From Tubulanus polymorphus (Eukaryota; Nemertea; Palaeonemertea; Tubulaniformes; Tubulanidae), in the NCBI RefSeq assembly GCF_964204645.1, contig NC_134028.1, positions 4,438,501 to 4,502,500 of the forward strand: DNA of 64,000 bases, in the 5' to 3' direction. Both the position numbers and the translations under genes were made by a program. This document shows positions 27,310-47,098 of this stretch, piece by piece; within the stretch, counting starts at the first letter, position 1; every line of letters begins with the position of its first letter. The notes beneath the pieces were generated by a model. It did not search any database. It was not told the DNA's origin and was given only the letters and a program-made list of their open reading frames with translations.

Positions 27310-29427
27310 TTACATTTTAAACACGAGATAGTTTCTTAGTGAAAGACCAATCGGCAAAGACTTAACATCATCATTCTGCAGATCTAAACTTCCTTTATAA
27401 CGTATAATTTGATGTCTAATTACATTTCTACACAGACAAAGCAATTTAGGAGGGGTCGATAACAAAAGTTTTGCTCGAATGATAAATTCTTTATCGGTAT
27501 CCGATACGGTATTCAGGTAAAAATTAAACAAACCGGTAACAATCAAAATCGAATACATGATATACAAGTTATCGAAATCGGAATTTTTGACGATGGCCGT
27601 AATGAGGGATTCGGGAAGCTGATAACACTGCAGAGAATAACCGCAGAACATCTGCAGAAGAAACGTAAACGAATACGGATTCGACGCGTACCAATAGAGA
27701 ATGACGTCTTCGTAAATGAGAAAAAACTCCGATACAATTCGCGGCAGCCGTCGACTGACGGTCGTAATAACGGCGTGAATTAGAGTCAGCGTTGAGTGAC
27801 AATGCTTCGACGCGTCGAGATCGATGACAACTCGATATCTATCTCTTAACGAAACGTTACGCAGGAACCAATACTCGACGACGTCCAGCGGGAAGTTCGT
27901 TAACATGTTACGCAATAAGGCGTGATTTCGACTTTCGCAAGCTTGTTCCAGAGCGGCCATGCACGTATTCGGCATTTGTTCGATGTTGATGAATTTATAA
28001 AGCAGTTCGATCATTTCGATGGTGACCGACGAGTTGTGAATCGATTCTCCGTACGACCGAGCGATTATAACCAACGGTTCGCCGATCGGGTTATAAAGTA
28101 TCGAGCTCTCCGACGTGTGAGTGATCGCGTCGTTCTCCAGTAGAACCCGCACCGCTTCCACGTAACCGTTCCTCAACGCGATACCTAAAGGCGTTCCTTT
28201 GATGCAACCGATAGCTTTATGTGCGTTGACGTGAGCGCCGTGATCGATCAGTTTTTTAACGATTTCGATCGGCAGATTCTTGCGAATAGCTTGATGTAAC
28301 GCCGTTAGACCGACTATAGCGATGCCCGTTCCGCCGTCAGCACCGGCATCGAGCAACAGATTGATGATATCGACTTGTCCCGAAATCGTAGCCCAATAAA
28401 GAGCAGACGCGTAATGATCGGCCCCCTTCTCTATCTCGGCTCCGTTTTCTAACAGAAATTTCACCGTTTCTAAATGTCCGCAATTCGCCGCGACGATCAG
28501 AGGAGTGACCGTTCTCGTATTACCCCACTGGTGAAACAAGAATTCGACCTCAGTGTTGACGTCCCAATCGAAGTCTATCAGTAACCGAGCGATTTCCGTG
28601 TTCCCGGCTCGTACAGCGACATGCAACAGATCCGGATGCGTCGCTACGGTTACATCGTCGGTCGACAGAATTTTTTCAAGCGCATGATAATCTCCTAAAA
28701 ACGCGGCCATAGTTGCGGACTCGAAACCGGCGGCGCTGGCGCACGTCGAATCCAATAAATGAGCTGCGGGTTTATTACCGTGGGTGAACGCCGTTTCGAA
28801 CGCTTCGGTCAACGCCGGTAAACTGAATTTCTCCATCAGAAACTGGCAGCCGAACACCAGCTGCATTATAGAGACATCTGCGCACGCGATTCGCAGCATT
28901 TTCTCCGCGTCTCCGAACGGGAAACTTTCATCGACGCGCGTCAACAGTTTTTCGACCAATTCGGTTTTGCGTTCTCTCGCCGCCGATTTCAACGCGCTCG
29001 GTATATTCACGCGGACTCCGTACCGCGACAACAAATCAAACATTCGCGAATATTCCGCGATCGGTTTTTCTTTTTCGAACGTGAATTCGTAATCGAAATT
29101 CTTGAAATCACGGGTCGCGAGGTCTTCGCCGCCGAGTCCCGCGAGCAGCTTCTCGATGACTTCGATCCGTAGAAATTCGATGCAGTATTGAACGCAGTGT
29201 TGTATGATTGAGATCGGTGGTAATTCAATGGTTGTCGTGTAACGTGACATCAGGAATTCGACCATTGCGATCTGATTGGCTCGTACCGCGTAGAATAACG
29301 GAGTTCCGGGAGTCGGTTTATTCAAACTGCAGCCTCCGTTTATCAAACGTTCAACAGCTGTGATGTCTCCCGACTCAACCACAAACAGTAACTGGCCTTC
29401 GAGCAATTTTCTATTCGCGATATCCAT
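27310..29427 (-). CDS. Ankyrin-repeat and SOCS-box (ASB-like) protein
   Basis: One uninterrupted coding exon of 705 residues. The start is set at MDIANRKLLEGQLL because a TTTCAG acceptor lies a few bases upstream, which makes an intron in the 5' UTR likely; a longer open frame begins at 29580. At least ten ankyrin repeats are visible, with signatures such as TPLFYAVRANQIAMVEFLMS, TPLIVAANCGHLETVKFLLE, ALYWATISGQVDIINLLLDA and GTPLGIALRNGYVEAVRVLL. The last ~50 residues read PKLLCLCRNVIRHQI, a linker, then VKSLPIGLSLRNYLVF. This fits a SOCS box: a BC-box with LxxLCRxxIR followed by the LPLPxxLxxYL element. ASB proteins bind Elongin B/C and Cullin-5 and select substrates for ubiquitination through their ankyrin repeats. 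The substrate cannot be inferred. The intronless coding region is unusual in this window and may reflect retrocopying. Confidence 0.85.
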   Translation of the reverse strand: MDIANRKLLEGQLLFVVESGDITAVERLINGGCSLNKPTPGTPLFYAVRANQIAMVEFLMSRYTTTIELPPISIIQHCVQYCIEFLRIEVIEKLLAGLGGEDLATRDFKNFDYEFTFEKEKPIAEYSRMFDLLSRYGVRVNIPSALKSAARERKTELVEKLLTRVDESFPFGDAEKMLRIACADVSIMQLVFGCQFLMEKFSLPALTEAFETAFTHGNKPAAHLLDSTCASAAGFESATMAAFLGDYHALEKILSTDDVTVATHPDLLHVAVRAGNTEIARLLIDFDWDVNTEVEFLFHQWGNTRTVTPLIVAANCGHLETVKFLLENGAEIEKGADHYASALYWATISGQVDIINLLLDAGADGGTGIAIVGLTALHQAIRKNLPIEIVKKLIDHGAHVNAHKAIGCIKGTPLGIALRNGYVEAVRVLLENDAITHTSESSILYNPIGEPLVIIARSYGESIHNSSVTIEMIELLYKFINIEQMPNTCMAALEQACESRNHALLRNMLTNFPLDVVEYWFLRNVSLRDRYRVVIDLDASKHCHSTLTLIHAVITTVSRRLPRIVSEFFLIYEDVILYWYASNPYSFTFLLQMFCGYSLQCYQLPESLITAIVKNSDFDNLYIMYSILIVTGLFNFYLNTVSDTDKEFIIRAKLLLSTPPKLLCLCRNVIRHQIIRYKGSLDLQNDDVKSLPIGLSLRNYLVFKM

Positions 29428-31069
29428 TTCAACCTGAAACATTAATATAATAGAGTCAATCAATGCAACTAGACCAAAACGCCATTTGTTTGGCTTGTTG
29501 GGCTCTGTCAAGCAAAAATATTTGTAACGTACCACGCGTTGTCCACTGCACGTCAAATATCTGTATGGTATTTGGTGCAAGTGTTATTGAAGATTAGGGG
29601 GTTCTGGTTAGGTTAGGTACCTGGTACATATAAACAGATAAACGGAACATCTAAAAAACTGCAGTTGCTCCTCCCCTCTCTCTCTCTGTCTGACTCTTCT
29701 CTGGCAAGCCAAGGCCGGAACAACCACCACCGTTTGGCGTTGCAACTTCCCGCCTGTGTGCTGATTTAGTTAGGGCCAATCTGCATCCATGTTGGCTTTA
29801 GCTCACTAACTCGGCGCTGCCTAACTGAATAAAGCCGAGAAAGTTTTCTAAACCGCGTCCGTAAACCAGTTGATTTACTAAGCCAGATTAACCACACCAA
29901 TCAGCCACCATTTTAACGACAATTCATTCCGCTTATAAATTTACTCGCATGCCGAAGAAGGGATATTGCGGAGTCTTGTTAGTTCACACCTTCACCGCTA
30001 ATGGTATATATAAAGTCAGCACTTGACGGTTCACAACTGACACCACTGGCAGCGGGCCAGGGCACGCCAAACTTCTTGAAATGCTACTGAGAAACTACAA
30101 ACTGCCGCAATTTTGTTTAATTATCATTTTTGTCCATAGAAATTTTGGAACTACAACATGAAAATGTAAAACATGTTGTTGGCCTTACAACTGGAACGGC
30201 GCGATCCTCTATGCCAGTTTACGGAGACTGCGGTGCGACTCAGAGCTTGGTTGGTGCTCGGGCCGCATCAGTGTATACATATGGTGGATTAACAATGCCA
30301 TGGTGAAAATGAAATCTGCATTGTCACTATTTTAAGGTTTACTAACCCAACGTTTGAGCCCATGGGTTTCATCGCCAGCACACCTTCAAGACAACAAATA
30401 TATCACAAGTAAAATCTAGATTGACCAACTGGTTCTTACTGTTCGCACGCGGCCGCGCCGGCGTTAATTCCGGAATGATTTATCGTTACGGCAGCTTTTG
30501 ATAGCTTGACTTTTTTGTCCATTTTATTGGCAATCAATGTAATGCGTCTTATAGTAATTTCCTGAGTTTATTGTGCTTTCTACCGATTTATAACCAACCA
30601 CGTGGCTGTCGACGAGTGTGCCGTGTGGAGCTGACTTGTTTTACATCGGGGGCGACTTATAAACACGAGGAAGTCAGTCGTGCTCATTCGATCGTAGGCT
30701 ATATGATTATTGAAAAATCATTAGTAATTTTACACATATGCCGCCAATATATAATGCATACCGAATGTGGTTCGGTTTCAAAACACATCATTCATGAGGT
30801 CATTTAGACTCGCATTGAAAAGAAATCCAGGCATCGATGCTAGTTTCTGAAGTTGGTTCGATTTAGCATTTTCTTTTCATGACTGCATCTTCTTGTGGTT
30901 TACTCGTGACGTCGTATAGTGAGTCATATTGGCCGTTAAGTACAAATGGTTAAGTGAAGGCCACTGGCAGCCCGTAATGGTGTAAAACTAGAAAACTAAC
31001 TTGGAAGTTTATTGAAGCCTTGGAAAATAACGCATATACGGTATTGCCTCATATTGTCGACAATAAAAT

Positions 31070-31415
31070 TTATTGTCGACATTAATAATATAAATAATAA
31101 ATGATATAATATAAAGTATACAATATTAAGGAAAATTTTGGATTTGAAATAGATAATTTAATCTAATTGACGGGCAACCAGTGTAGCCCGATATATTGAT
31201 GACGTAGCGCACATCCTCTCAATAAAAATCATTAGAATTTATCCCAAAAAATCAGGACATCATAACATTTGATTGAAAAATAACCCCCAAAATTTCACAA
31301 TTGTAATTGTTATTTTGAATAATCAGTATTGATGACGTAGTGCACACGACTCACATGATGATTTAGGCATCAATGTCTATATATGGATATGTGTCTTGTA
31401 ACGGATTTTTAGGCG
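31070..31415 (+). repeat. Dispersed repeat, copy A (inverted partner at 33236-33515)
   Basis: The copy runs from ATTGTCGAC through GGCAACCAGT, then GATGACGTAGCGCACATCC, TTGTAATTGTTATTTTG and ATTGATGACGTAGTGCACA, to GGCATCAATG. The same order of blocks is found in reverse complement in the second copy. Internally GATGACGTAG-GCACA occurs twice. It has no coding frame, and the divergence indicates old insertions. Confidence 0.6.
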
Positions 31416-32339
31416 TCCAAAAGAACTTTTGTCAAAACTATTGGTAATTCTCATTGGAGTCTTCTCAGCGCGAGCACTGAATTTCTTTGGGCGTGTGAAA
31501 GCAGAGAGGTTTTCCCACCTCTTTCCACCTCCCCAACCTCCTCGCTGTGAAACCAAACAATCCTAATTAACAGTAAATTTGCGACCGCGTTTCCTGTTGT
31601 TTCTTTCCCCAGCGACCATTATTTTGATACCCGCAATGAAAATGAATGAGATACGTTCAAGTCGCCACGTCGCGTGTGACCGTGGAGGGAGCGAACAAAA
31701 TGAGCGTAGAAAATGGATATGGTCTTTCTTCATAAAAACTCCGATTCTGAAACGAACCTTTCGGTTGTGACAAAGCTGTTTCACCTGCCAGTACGAATTA
31801 GCAGAGAAAAACTGACTGTAGCTACAAATAAACCGGTTTAGTTCCTGAACATAATCACGTCAATCAGAGAAGTTACAGTCATTAGAGACATCCCGGAAAA
31901 TCATGAAATATAGAGAAACACAGTAAACAATGTTCGATACTCTTTATAGCTTCATTTTGAAATTTCATTTAAACCCGAATGGTAAATAAATTTCCTAGTA
32001 GTGAAATCGAAAATTTCCTATTCAAAATTATGAAATAGATTATCACGTGTCTCAGCGGTTGATCGCAGCTCCTCGTTCTATACGCGCGCTCATAGATTCC
32101 ACCGATAACGTCGTGTGTTTTTTTCAGTAGACAACTACTACTACGCGTATTTCCTTAAACTAGACCACTTGCCAATCATCATTCAGTAAACCGATCGCGT
32201 CCGGATAACGATGTTTTTAGACATTATTCTATTAATAATCAATTGGGTAAGTAAATACCTCTTGTTATTACGAAGATTTCCGCTTTGAGGAATGTAATAT
32301 AGTTAGACGAGAAGATACACAATATATCCGTGTATGATG

Positions 32340-32451
32340 ATGACGAGAGAAATCCCACAATAACGAAGCCAAGATTGAAAAATTCTATATCAGAATTCTG
32401 ATATAGAATTTTTCAATCTTGGCTTCGTAATTGTGGGATTTCTCTCGTCAT
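32340..32451. repeat. 112-bp near-perfect palindrome
   Basis: Arms of 56 bp meet at a central GAATTC (about 32393-32398) with no loop. Only one base pair is mismatched (ACAATAACG against CGTAATTGT). Each arm contains GACGAGAGAAATCCCAC and AAGCCAAGATTGAAAAATTC or the complement. It could form a long hairpin RNA or a cruciform, or mark a fold-back insertion or assembly artefact. Confidence 0.9.
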
Positions 32452-32464
32452 GCAATATAGTATA

Positions 32465-32580
32465 ACGCCAGTTCTTTTTGAGCTGCACTGGCTACCTATC
32501 GAGAAGCGCAGAGTTCAAAACAGTTTTATTGGTTCCTAAAATATTTAATGGCCTTTCCCCTCTGTATATTAAGACCTAGT
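32465..32580 (+). mobile_element. Decayed non-LTR retrotransposon (LINE) reverse-transcriptase fragment
   Basis: Conceptual translation gives LHWLPIEKRRVQ and, after a frame change, FKTVLLVPKIFNGLSPLYIK. This matches the LHWLPV..R..FK.LLL.YKALNGLAPxYL pattern near the C-terminus of the reverse transcriptase region in many animal LINEs. The frameshift and short length show it is dead. It starts right after the 112-bp palindrome. Confidence 0.6.
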
Positions 32581-33235
32581 CGAGATCTACAAATCAAGTA
32601 ATTCGGTTTCATAAAACCTTTTAATAGAAGTTGTTAACGGCTCTAATTTTAGTAGACTTATCAAAATATCTTCAGACTCCTTGCTGGTCTCAGAATAGAT
32701 TATTTTGTTGGTCGTCATGTTTTGTCTTTCAGATTCTATTTTCGTTGACGGTTTCTATGTATGCTTTATCTATTAAGTGATTAATTTATGATGAATAAAT
32801 AATGAATAAATCAAATTAGATGAAATCATTTGTGCCGAAACAACGTTTCAATAGCGACACTAAACGCATAAAACCAAGAATACATATATGTATATTTTTC
32901 ATAACAGTGTAAATATACCTCAAAAGTAAGTGGTAACTCTGGTCATATATAGAATTTATGATGTTTGATTTCATATTTCATGTTTTAGATAATAATTCTT
33001 TTGTTTCATTACCTTTGAAATCTTTGATTAAAGCTTCCATATTCATTTCGAAGATGATTGCTGATATTACTTATCAACTTTTTGAAGGATGATGTCTACG
33101 TCCTTTATATTGTAGAAACGAGTTCATTTCCAAATATTTAGTCGCAAAGTCAAATCTTGACCGGTAACTGGGGAAATGACTCTATGTCTATAAAACAGGG
33201 CTTTTCGTAGTTTTAGTATTTTTTGGATGCCGTAA

Positions 33236-33515
33236 AGAACGTTACAATAATGTTCATATGCATTGATACCCAGTATGCGTTATTTAAAGGATTCTGTATG
33301 AGTAGATGTGCACTACGTCATCAATATTGGCGTTACAAAATAACAATTACATTTGTGAATTTTAATGAATTGTAATAAGAGCTTTGATAGGATGTGCACT
33401 GCGTCATAAATCGGGCCTAGACTGGTTGCCTGTAATATCCAAATCTAAAATAACTTTATTGATCCATATCATATCATTTATATTATGTTATTCATTCATT
33501 GTCGACAATATTAAG
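33236..33515 (-). repeat. Dispersed repeat, copy B (inverted relative to 31070-31415)
   Basis: On the minus strand this copy reads ATTGTCGACAAT, AGGCAACCAGT, GACGCAGTGCACATCC, TGTAATTGTTATTTTG, TTGATGACGTAGTGCACAT and TATCAATGC, in the same order as copy A. The two copies, about 1.8 kb apart and opposed, could be the ends of one larger element or two separate insertions. Confidence 0.6.
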
Positions 33516-34372
33516 CAATATAAGTGTTATTTTTCAAGGTGTCGTTAAACTTTCAAGTTAGTTTTCTTGTTTATCAATAGCATTGAGGCAGCAGCTTCCG
33601 TGATTCAGTGGTTTGCGAGTCAATTGTGGATGTGTGATTCCCGTGGGAGATTATTCACTGCAATCCGCCGATATTCAAATAATACAATTCACACGAATGA
33701 TGTTTTCATTCAGAAACCGTTGCGTTGAATCAGTATTTCCGTTACTGACACTTGTAAATCCCCAGAGAAGTCGTCGTCAACGAACAAATCTATGTTTTCC
33801 ACGCGGACGCATCATGTAAAACCAATAAGGAAACTATAACCCGAAATAGCTGGTGTCAGATGCGTTTTGGCACTTTTAACTTCTCTGCATCGGGTCGATC
33901 TAAACGTTAACTTATAGCTTCCGGCGCTGTGTTTATTTTCTCGCTGCCGTCGAATTAAGATCGAAGATTCTGTCACTTCTGCGGATCATAAATTTGAAAT
34001 ATTTGCCGATCAACGAAACAACCGAGTGAATTTATCGGTTAAAGGAATCACAAATAGCCATTGACGAAACTCCGTGAGTCCGTTTTAAAGGACAATATAA
34101 AAATCCCACAATTTGAAACAATCCGAAATGTTTCCTCTAGCTGATAGTTAATCCTTCTAGTCCACTTAAAGAATACTACTATCTTATTAGGATACATTAA
34201 CGTTTGAAACTTTGAATGAAATATTAGGTCTAGGAAAGATTTCGGAAGTTTTTTCGTTGTTTAATATAGGATTTCATATCAAGGAATCATCAACGTCTTG
34301 ACTAGAAACGTGAGGAAACAACTAGTTATAAATCGAGTCAGTTCGTGTTGAAGTATCTCATATTCGTGAACT

Positions 34373-44342
<9,970 letters not shown>

Positions 44343-45136
44343 CGCTAAAACACGATATTTACTGAATTTTTGATTATCGATCTTTGCCACGCAAATAGCA
44401 AACACTACTTTAACTAGTTCATTGACACAAGACGAGCTGAAATAGTTCTCTACAGTCGACCTCGTTCTTTCAACGAACTTCAGCGGACCCGAATTGTTCG
44501 TAACAACCAATAGTAAAATTGTCCTATTTAGGCCAGAATTCTAGGTTTGTGATAATCGATAAATCGTTCTATCCAAGGCTGTTATAACGAGGTTTCATTG
44601 TATATAAATATCTACAGTTGTGGTTTCGATGTTTCGGGCTAGATTCCTTCTTCTGCCCTTCTTTACGGCATTTTTTTAAACTTATTTACCAAATGCCTAT
44701 ACGTAACTATTCATCTGCGGTTTGTGGTATATTTTATTAAGCCAGCAGCCTTTAGACTGCCATGCGGGTCTACATGTATTACAATCACGAAGCCTTTTTG
44801 ATATTTTCTTCAAATTGACCCTTTCCCTTCCTTAGATCCCTCCAATTCATCCACAAATGGTATGAAACCATCTTAACGAGATATTTTTTTATTAAGTAGA
44901 AATAATAGTCACTAATTCGCGGTCGAATTGCACTGATAACGTTCTACGTAGCCAGATCCAGTTTCAACTTTAATTTACATAAATCATAGTCTCGAAATAA
45001 AATTCAGGACCAAGTTCTATAGTTCTTGGTTAGAATTGACTTTGAAATGTGGAACTCGATCCATGTAGACAAAAACTCCATTTGCGTTATCGTCGTTTAT
45101 TCAGGGTAGGTACACTTTTCTCGAAATCGATGAAGT
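44343..45136. other. Convergent 3' UTRs of the cyclase and methyltransferase genes
   Basis: No gene is seen. AATAAA on the plus strand near 44995 could end the cyclase transcript. Plus-strand TTTATT near 45095 reads as AATAAA for the minus-strand methyltransferase. A weak relative of the CTGGGTCCAGTTCCACA hairpin family spans about 44950-45065. Confidence 0.45.
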
Positions 45137-46021
45137 TCATTCTCTAATCAGTAAAAAGCTCTCGATTGTCAACGGTAAGATCGGAAACCCGTGACTTTCA
45201 ACTGAATGTTTACGAAAAATATCCTGTATCTGAACTTGCAAATCATCCGATAGATTCTCAATGTTTCGACGCGATAAGAATGTCATTATACCAACACCCA
45301 TTTTACGAATCACAATGTCAGTTTCATTGATAGCAGCTCGAACTGGCATCAGAGATAGATGCGTTAGAATTCCAGACGATTCCTTCCCATGCCAAACGGT
45401 TTTCGTTTTGGCATTGGTTAGGAGCTCTTGAATATCATAAAGACGCACGTGAAATCTAGTGGTCAGATTTTTACGATGAGACCCGAGCAACTTATCGATA
45501 TCTTCTTCTAATTCATTGTGCTTCCCACCAAGCGCCATATCAACGAATGCGCGTCCATGTTTATGGGTGAGTTTGTGCAATCCAAATTCTAACTCGCGAG
45601 CTGGGTCTTCGAAATAATACAACACGTGGGAAAATATCAACAAATCGTAGAAATCGTTCGGTAGATAAGACGGGGCGTTTTTTCTGGTAAAATGTCGCTG
45701 ATACAGTTTATACTTGAAGTTGTACTTACTAGCGAGTAAACTCATACGAGGCTGCAATTCTATCATCATAACACTGTTTGGTTCGACACAGTCCAAGCAA
45801 TCTACATTTACATCATCGCCGACTACGCCAAAAGTTTCGTCTAATAGCTTTCCGTGACCTGCACCAATCGCCAGCACCCGTAATCCTCTGACAGGATCAT
45901 CTTTAGGTATATCAGTATTACATATACGGAATACCTCGGCCAACCTCTTGGCTCCCGTAATACCATGGGTCATGTTACATCGCAATGAATGGAAAGCGTC
46001 GCTGTAGTCCAAGTCATTCAT
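45137..46021 (-). CDS. Histamine N-methyltransferase-like SAM-dependent methyltransferase
   Basis: A single open frame of 294 residues starts MNDLDYSDAFHSLRC, close to the 292 of human HNMT. The class I Rossmann motif I reads VLAIGAGHGKLLDE, and an acidic loop CVEPNSVMM follows at the adenosine-binding position. SHVLYYFEDPARELEF corresponds to the post-II region with MLYYVKD in HNMT, and the C-terminus ILPLTIESFLLIRE matches the final strand of HNMT. The family's reaction is transfer of methyl from S-adenosylmethionine to an amine or imidazole; the true substrate here cannot be told from sequence. It is intronless, unlike vertebrate HNMT. Many invertebrates carry expanded HNMT-like sets, so it need not be the histamine enzyme. 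Confidence 0.8.
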   Translation of the reverse strand: MNDLDYSDAFHSLRCNMTHGITGAKRLAEVFRICNTDIPKDDPVRGLRVLAIGAGHGKLLDETFGVVGDDVNVDCLDCVEPNSVMMIELQPRMSLLASKYNFKYKLYQRHFTRKNAPSYLPNDFYDLLIFSHVLYYFEDPARELEFGLHKLTHKHGRAFVDMALGGKHNELEEDIDKLLGSHRKNLTTRFHVRLYDIQELLTNAKTKTVWHGKESSGILTHLSLMPVRAAINETDIVIRKMGVGIMTFLSRRNIENLSDDLQVQIQDIFRKHSVESHGFPILPLTIESFLLIRE

Positions 46022-47098
46022 ATTGCCTGTTCACTTAGGCCTATACCCTTCTCCTCAGAACTGAGACGTTTTTATGACAGCGAAGACCAACTTTCTTAAA
46101 ATGTCTTAAAATCTTTATATAACATTGACCCAATTCATTGACAATATATTGCCAGACTTTAAAATAGGTCACCCGAGATTGAATTTTTGAACTTCGTATT
46201 TCTTCTGTAGAATCGTAATATTGAAAATCAACAAAGAGTTATGTTAACGTAATTAGTGGCCAATTAACCTCAATTCACATCAAATATGGATTTCTATCAA
46301 ACTGTGTGGAGATAGATTAGACCCATGATGAAGGCGACAAGTAAATGATCAATGTAAAATCATTAATGTCGTCTCTTTGTCTATTTTTCATCATCAGAGA
46401 AATCTGAATGTATTGATTCTTGTCCGATAACTGTAAGGGTTCGAATCACTAAACCTCGAATCATAACAACTGATCCCCCTATCTTGTGATGGGCGAACAT
46501 AGTTTTCCTAACTAGTCGACTAGTGTTCGTAACTAATATAATCGAACGCACTTTCGGTCTTAACGCATTTCACAGAGTCGGCCCTTGGAAAGGTCCGAAC
46601 TATAGCTACCTAGCTCAATCCCGTGGTTCGATATTTCCGACTAATTGACATTCGGTTTTATTTAGTTGGCGAAAAGTCGAATGAAAACCCCGCTAATCGA
46701 AGTTCAGCCAGGCGGCAAATTCTATCGGCGAATCAATTGTGTTCCGCGTACTCGATTCAGCAACTCGCAATAGCAAAAACGACTCTGCGCGAATCCCAAT
46801 GGTTTATAAGCTTTTGTAATATTAATGATGGCGATAATGATAGAGTTACTGCGGTGGAAATATCTAACAATAGATTCTTCATCTACTTTAGTTTCCCGTC
46901 GTATTTTAACGATCTCAAAATAAAATTTTTATGCTTTCGTCCTTGTCGCACACAACGTTAGAATATCAACAGTCAGTAGTGTCACTAAAACACGTTTTAG
47001 ACTCCAATATAGTACTTGAACCGTTACAACGTGATGTAGCGATGCGGAGAATGAGTTTCGTATTTTGCAGTGATAATTGATAACAAGAAAAAAAGAAC
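46022..47098. other. Intergenic, no gene supported
   Basis: Open frames here (for example 46623-46961) lack domain features, splice context or coding character. The 5' regions of the divergent methyltransferase and PAN-GON genes must lie in this stretch. No clear promoter motif was identified. Confidence 0.4.

Larger units (their letters stand above)
29428..34372. other. Gene-poor, repeat-rich interval
   Basis: No protein gene is supported across about 4.9 kb. A CT-rich run lies at about 29670-29695. The interval contains two inverted copies of one repeat (31070-31415 and 33236-33515), the 112-bp palindrome (32340-32451) and a decayed LINE fragment (about 32465-32580). The cyclase 5' UTR is presumably close to 34373. 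Confidence 0.5.

Noticed and set aside
46623-46961. 112-residue frame upstream of the PAN-GON gene
   Set aside because: No signal peptide, domain, splice context or polyadenylation signal; likely chance.
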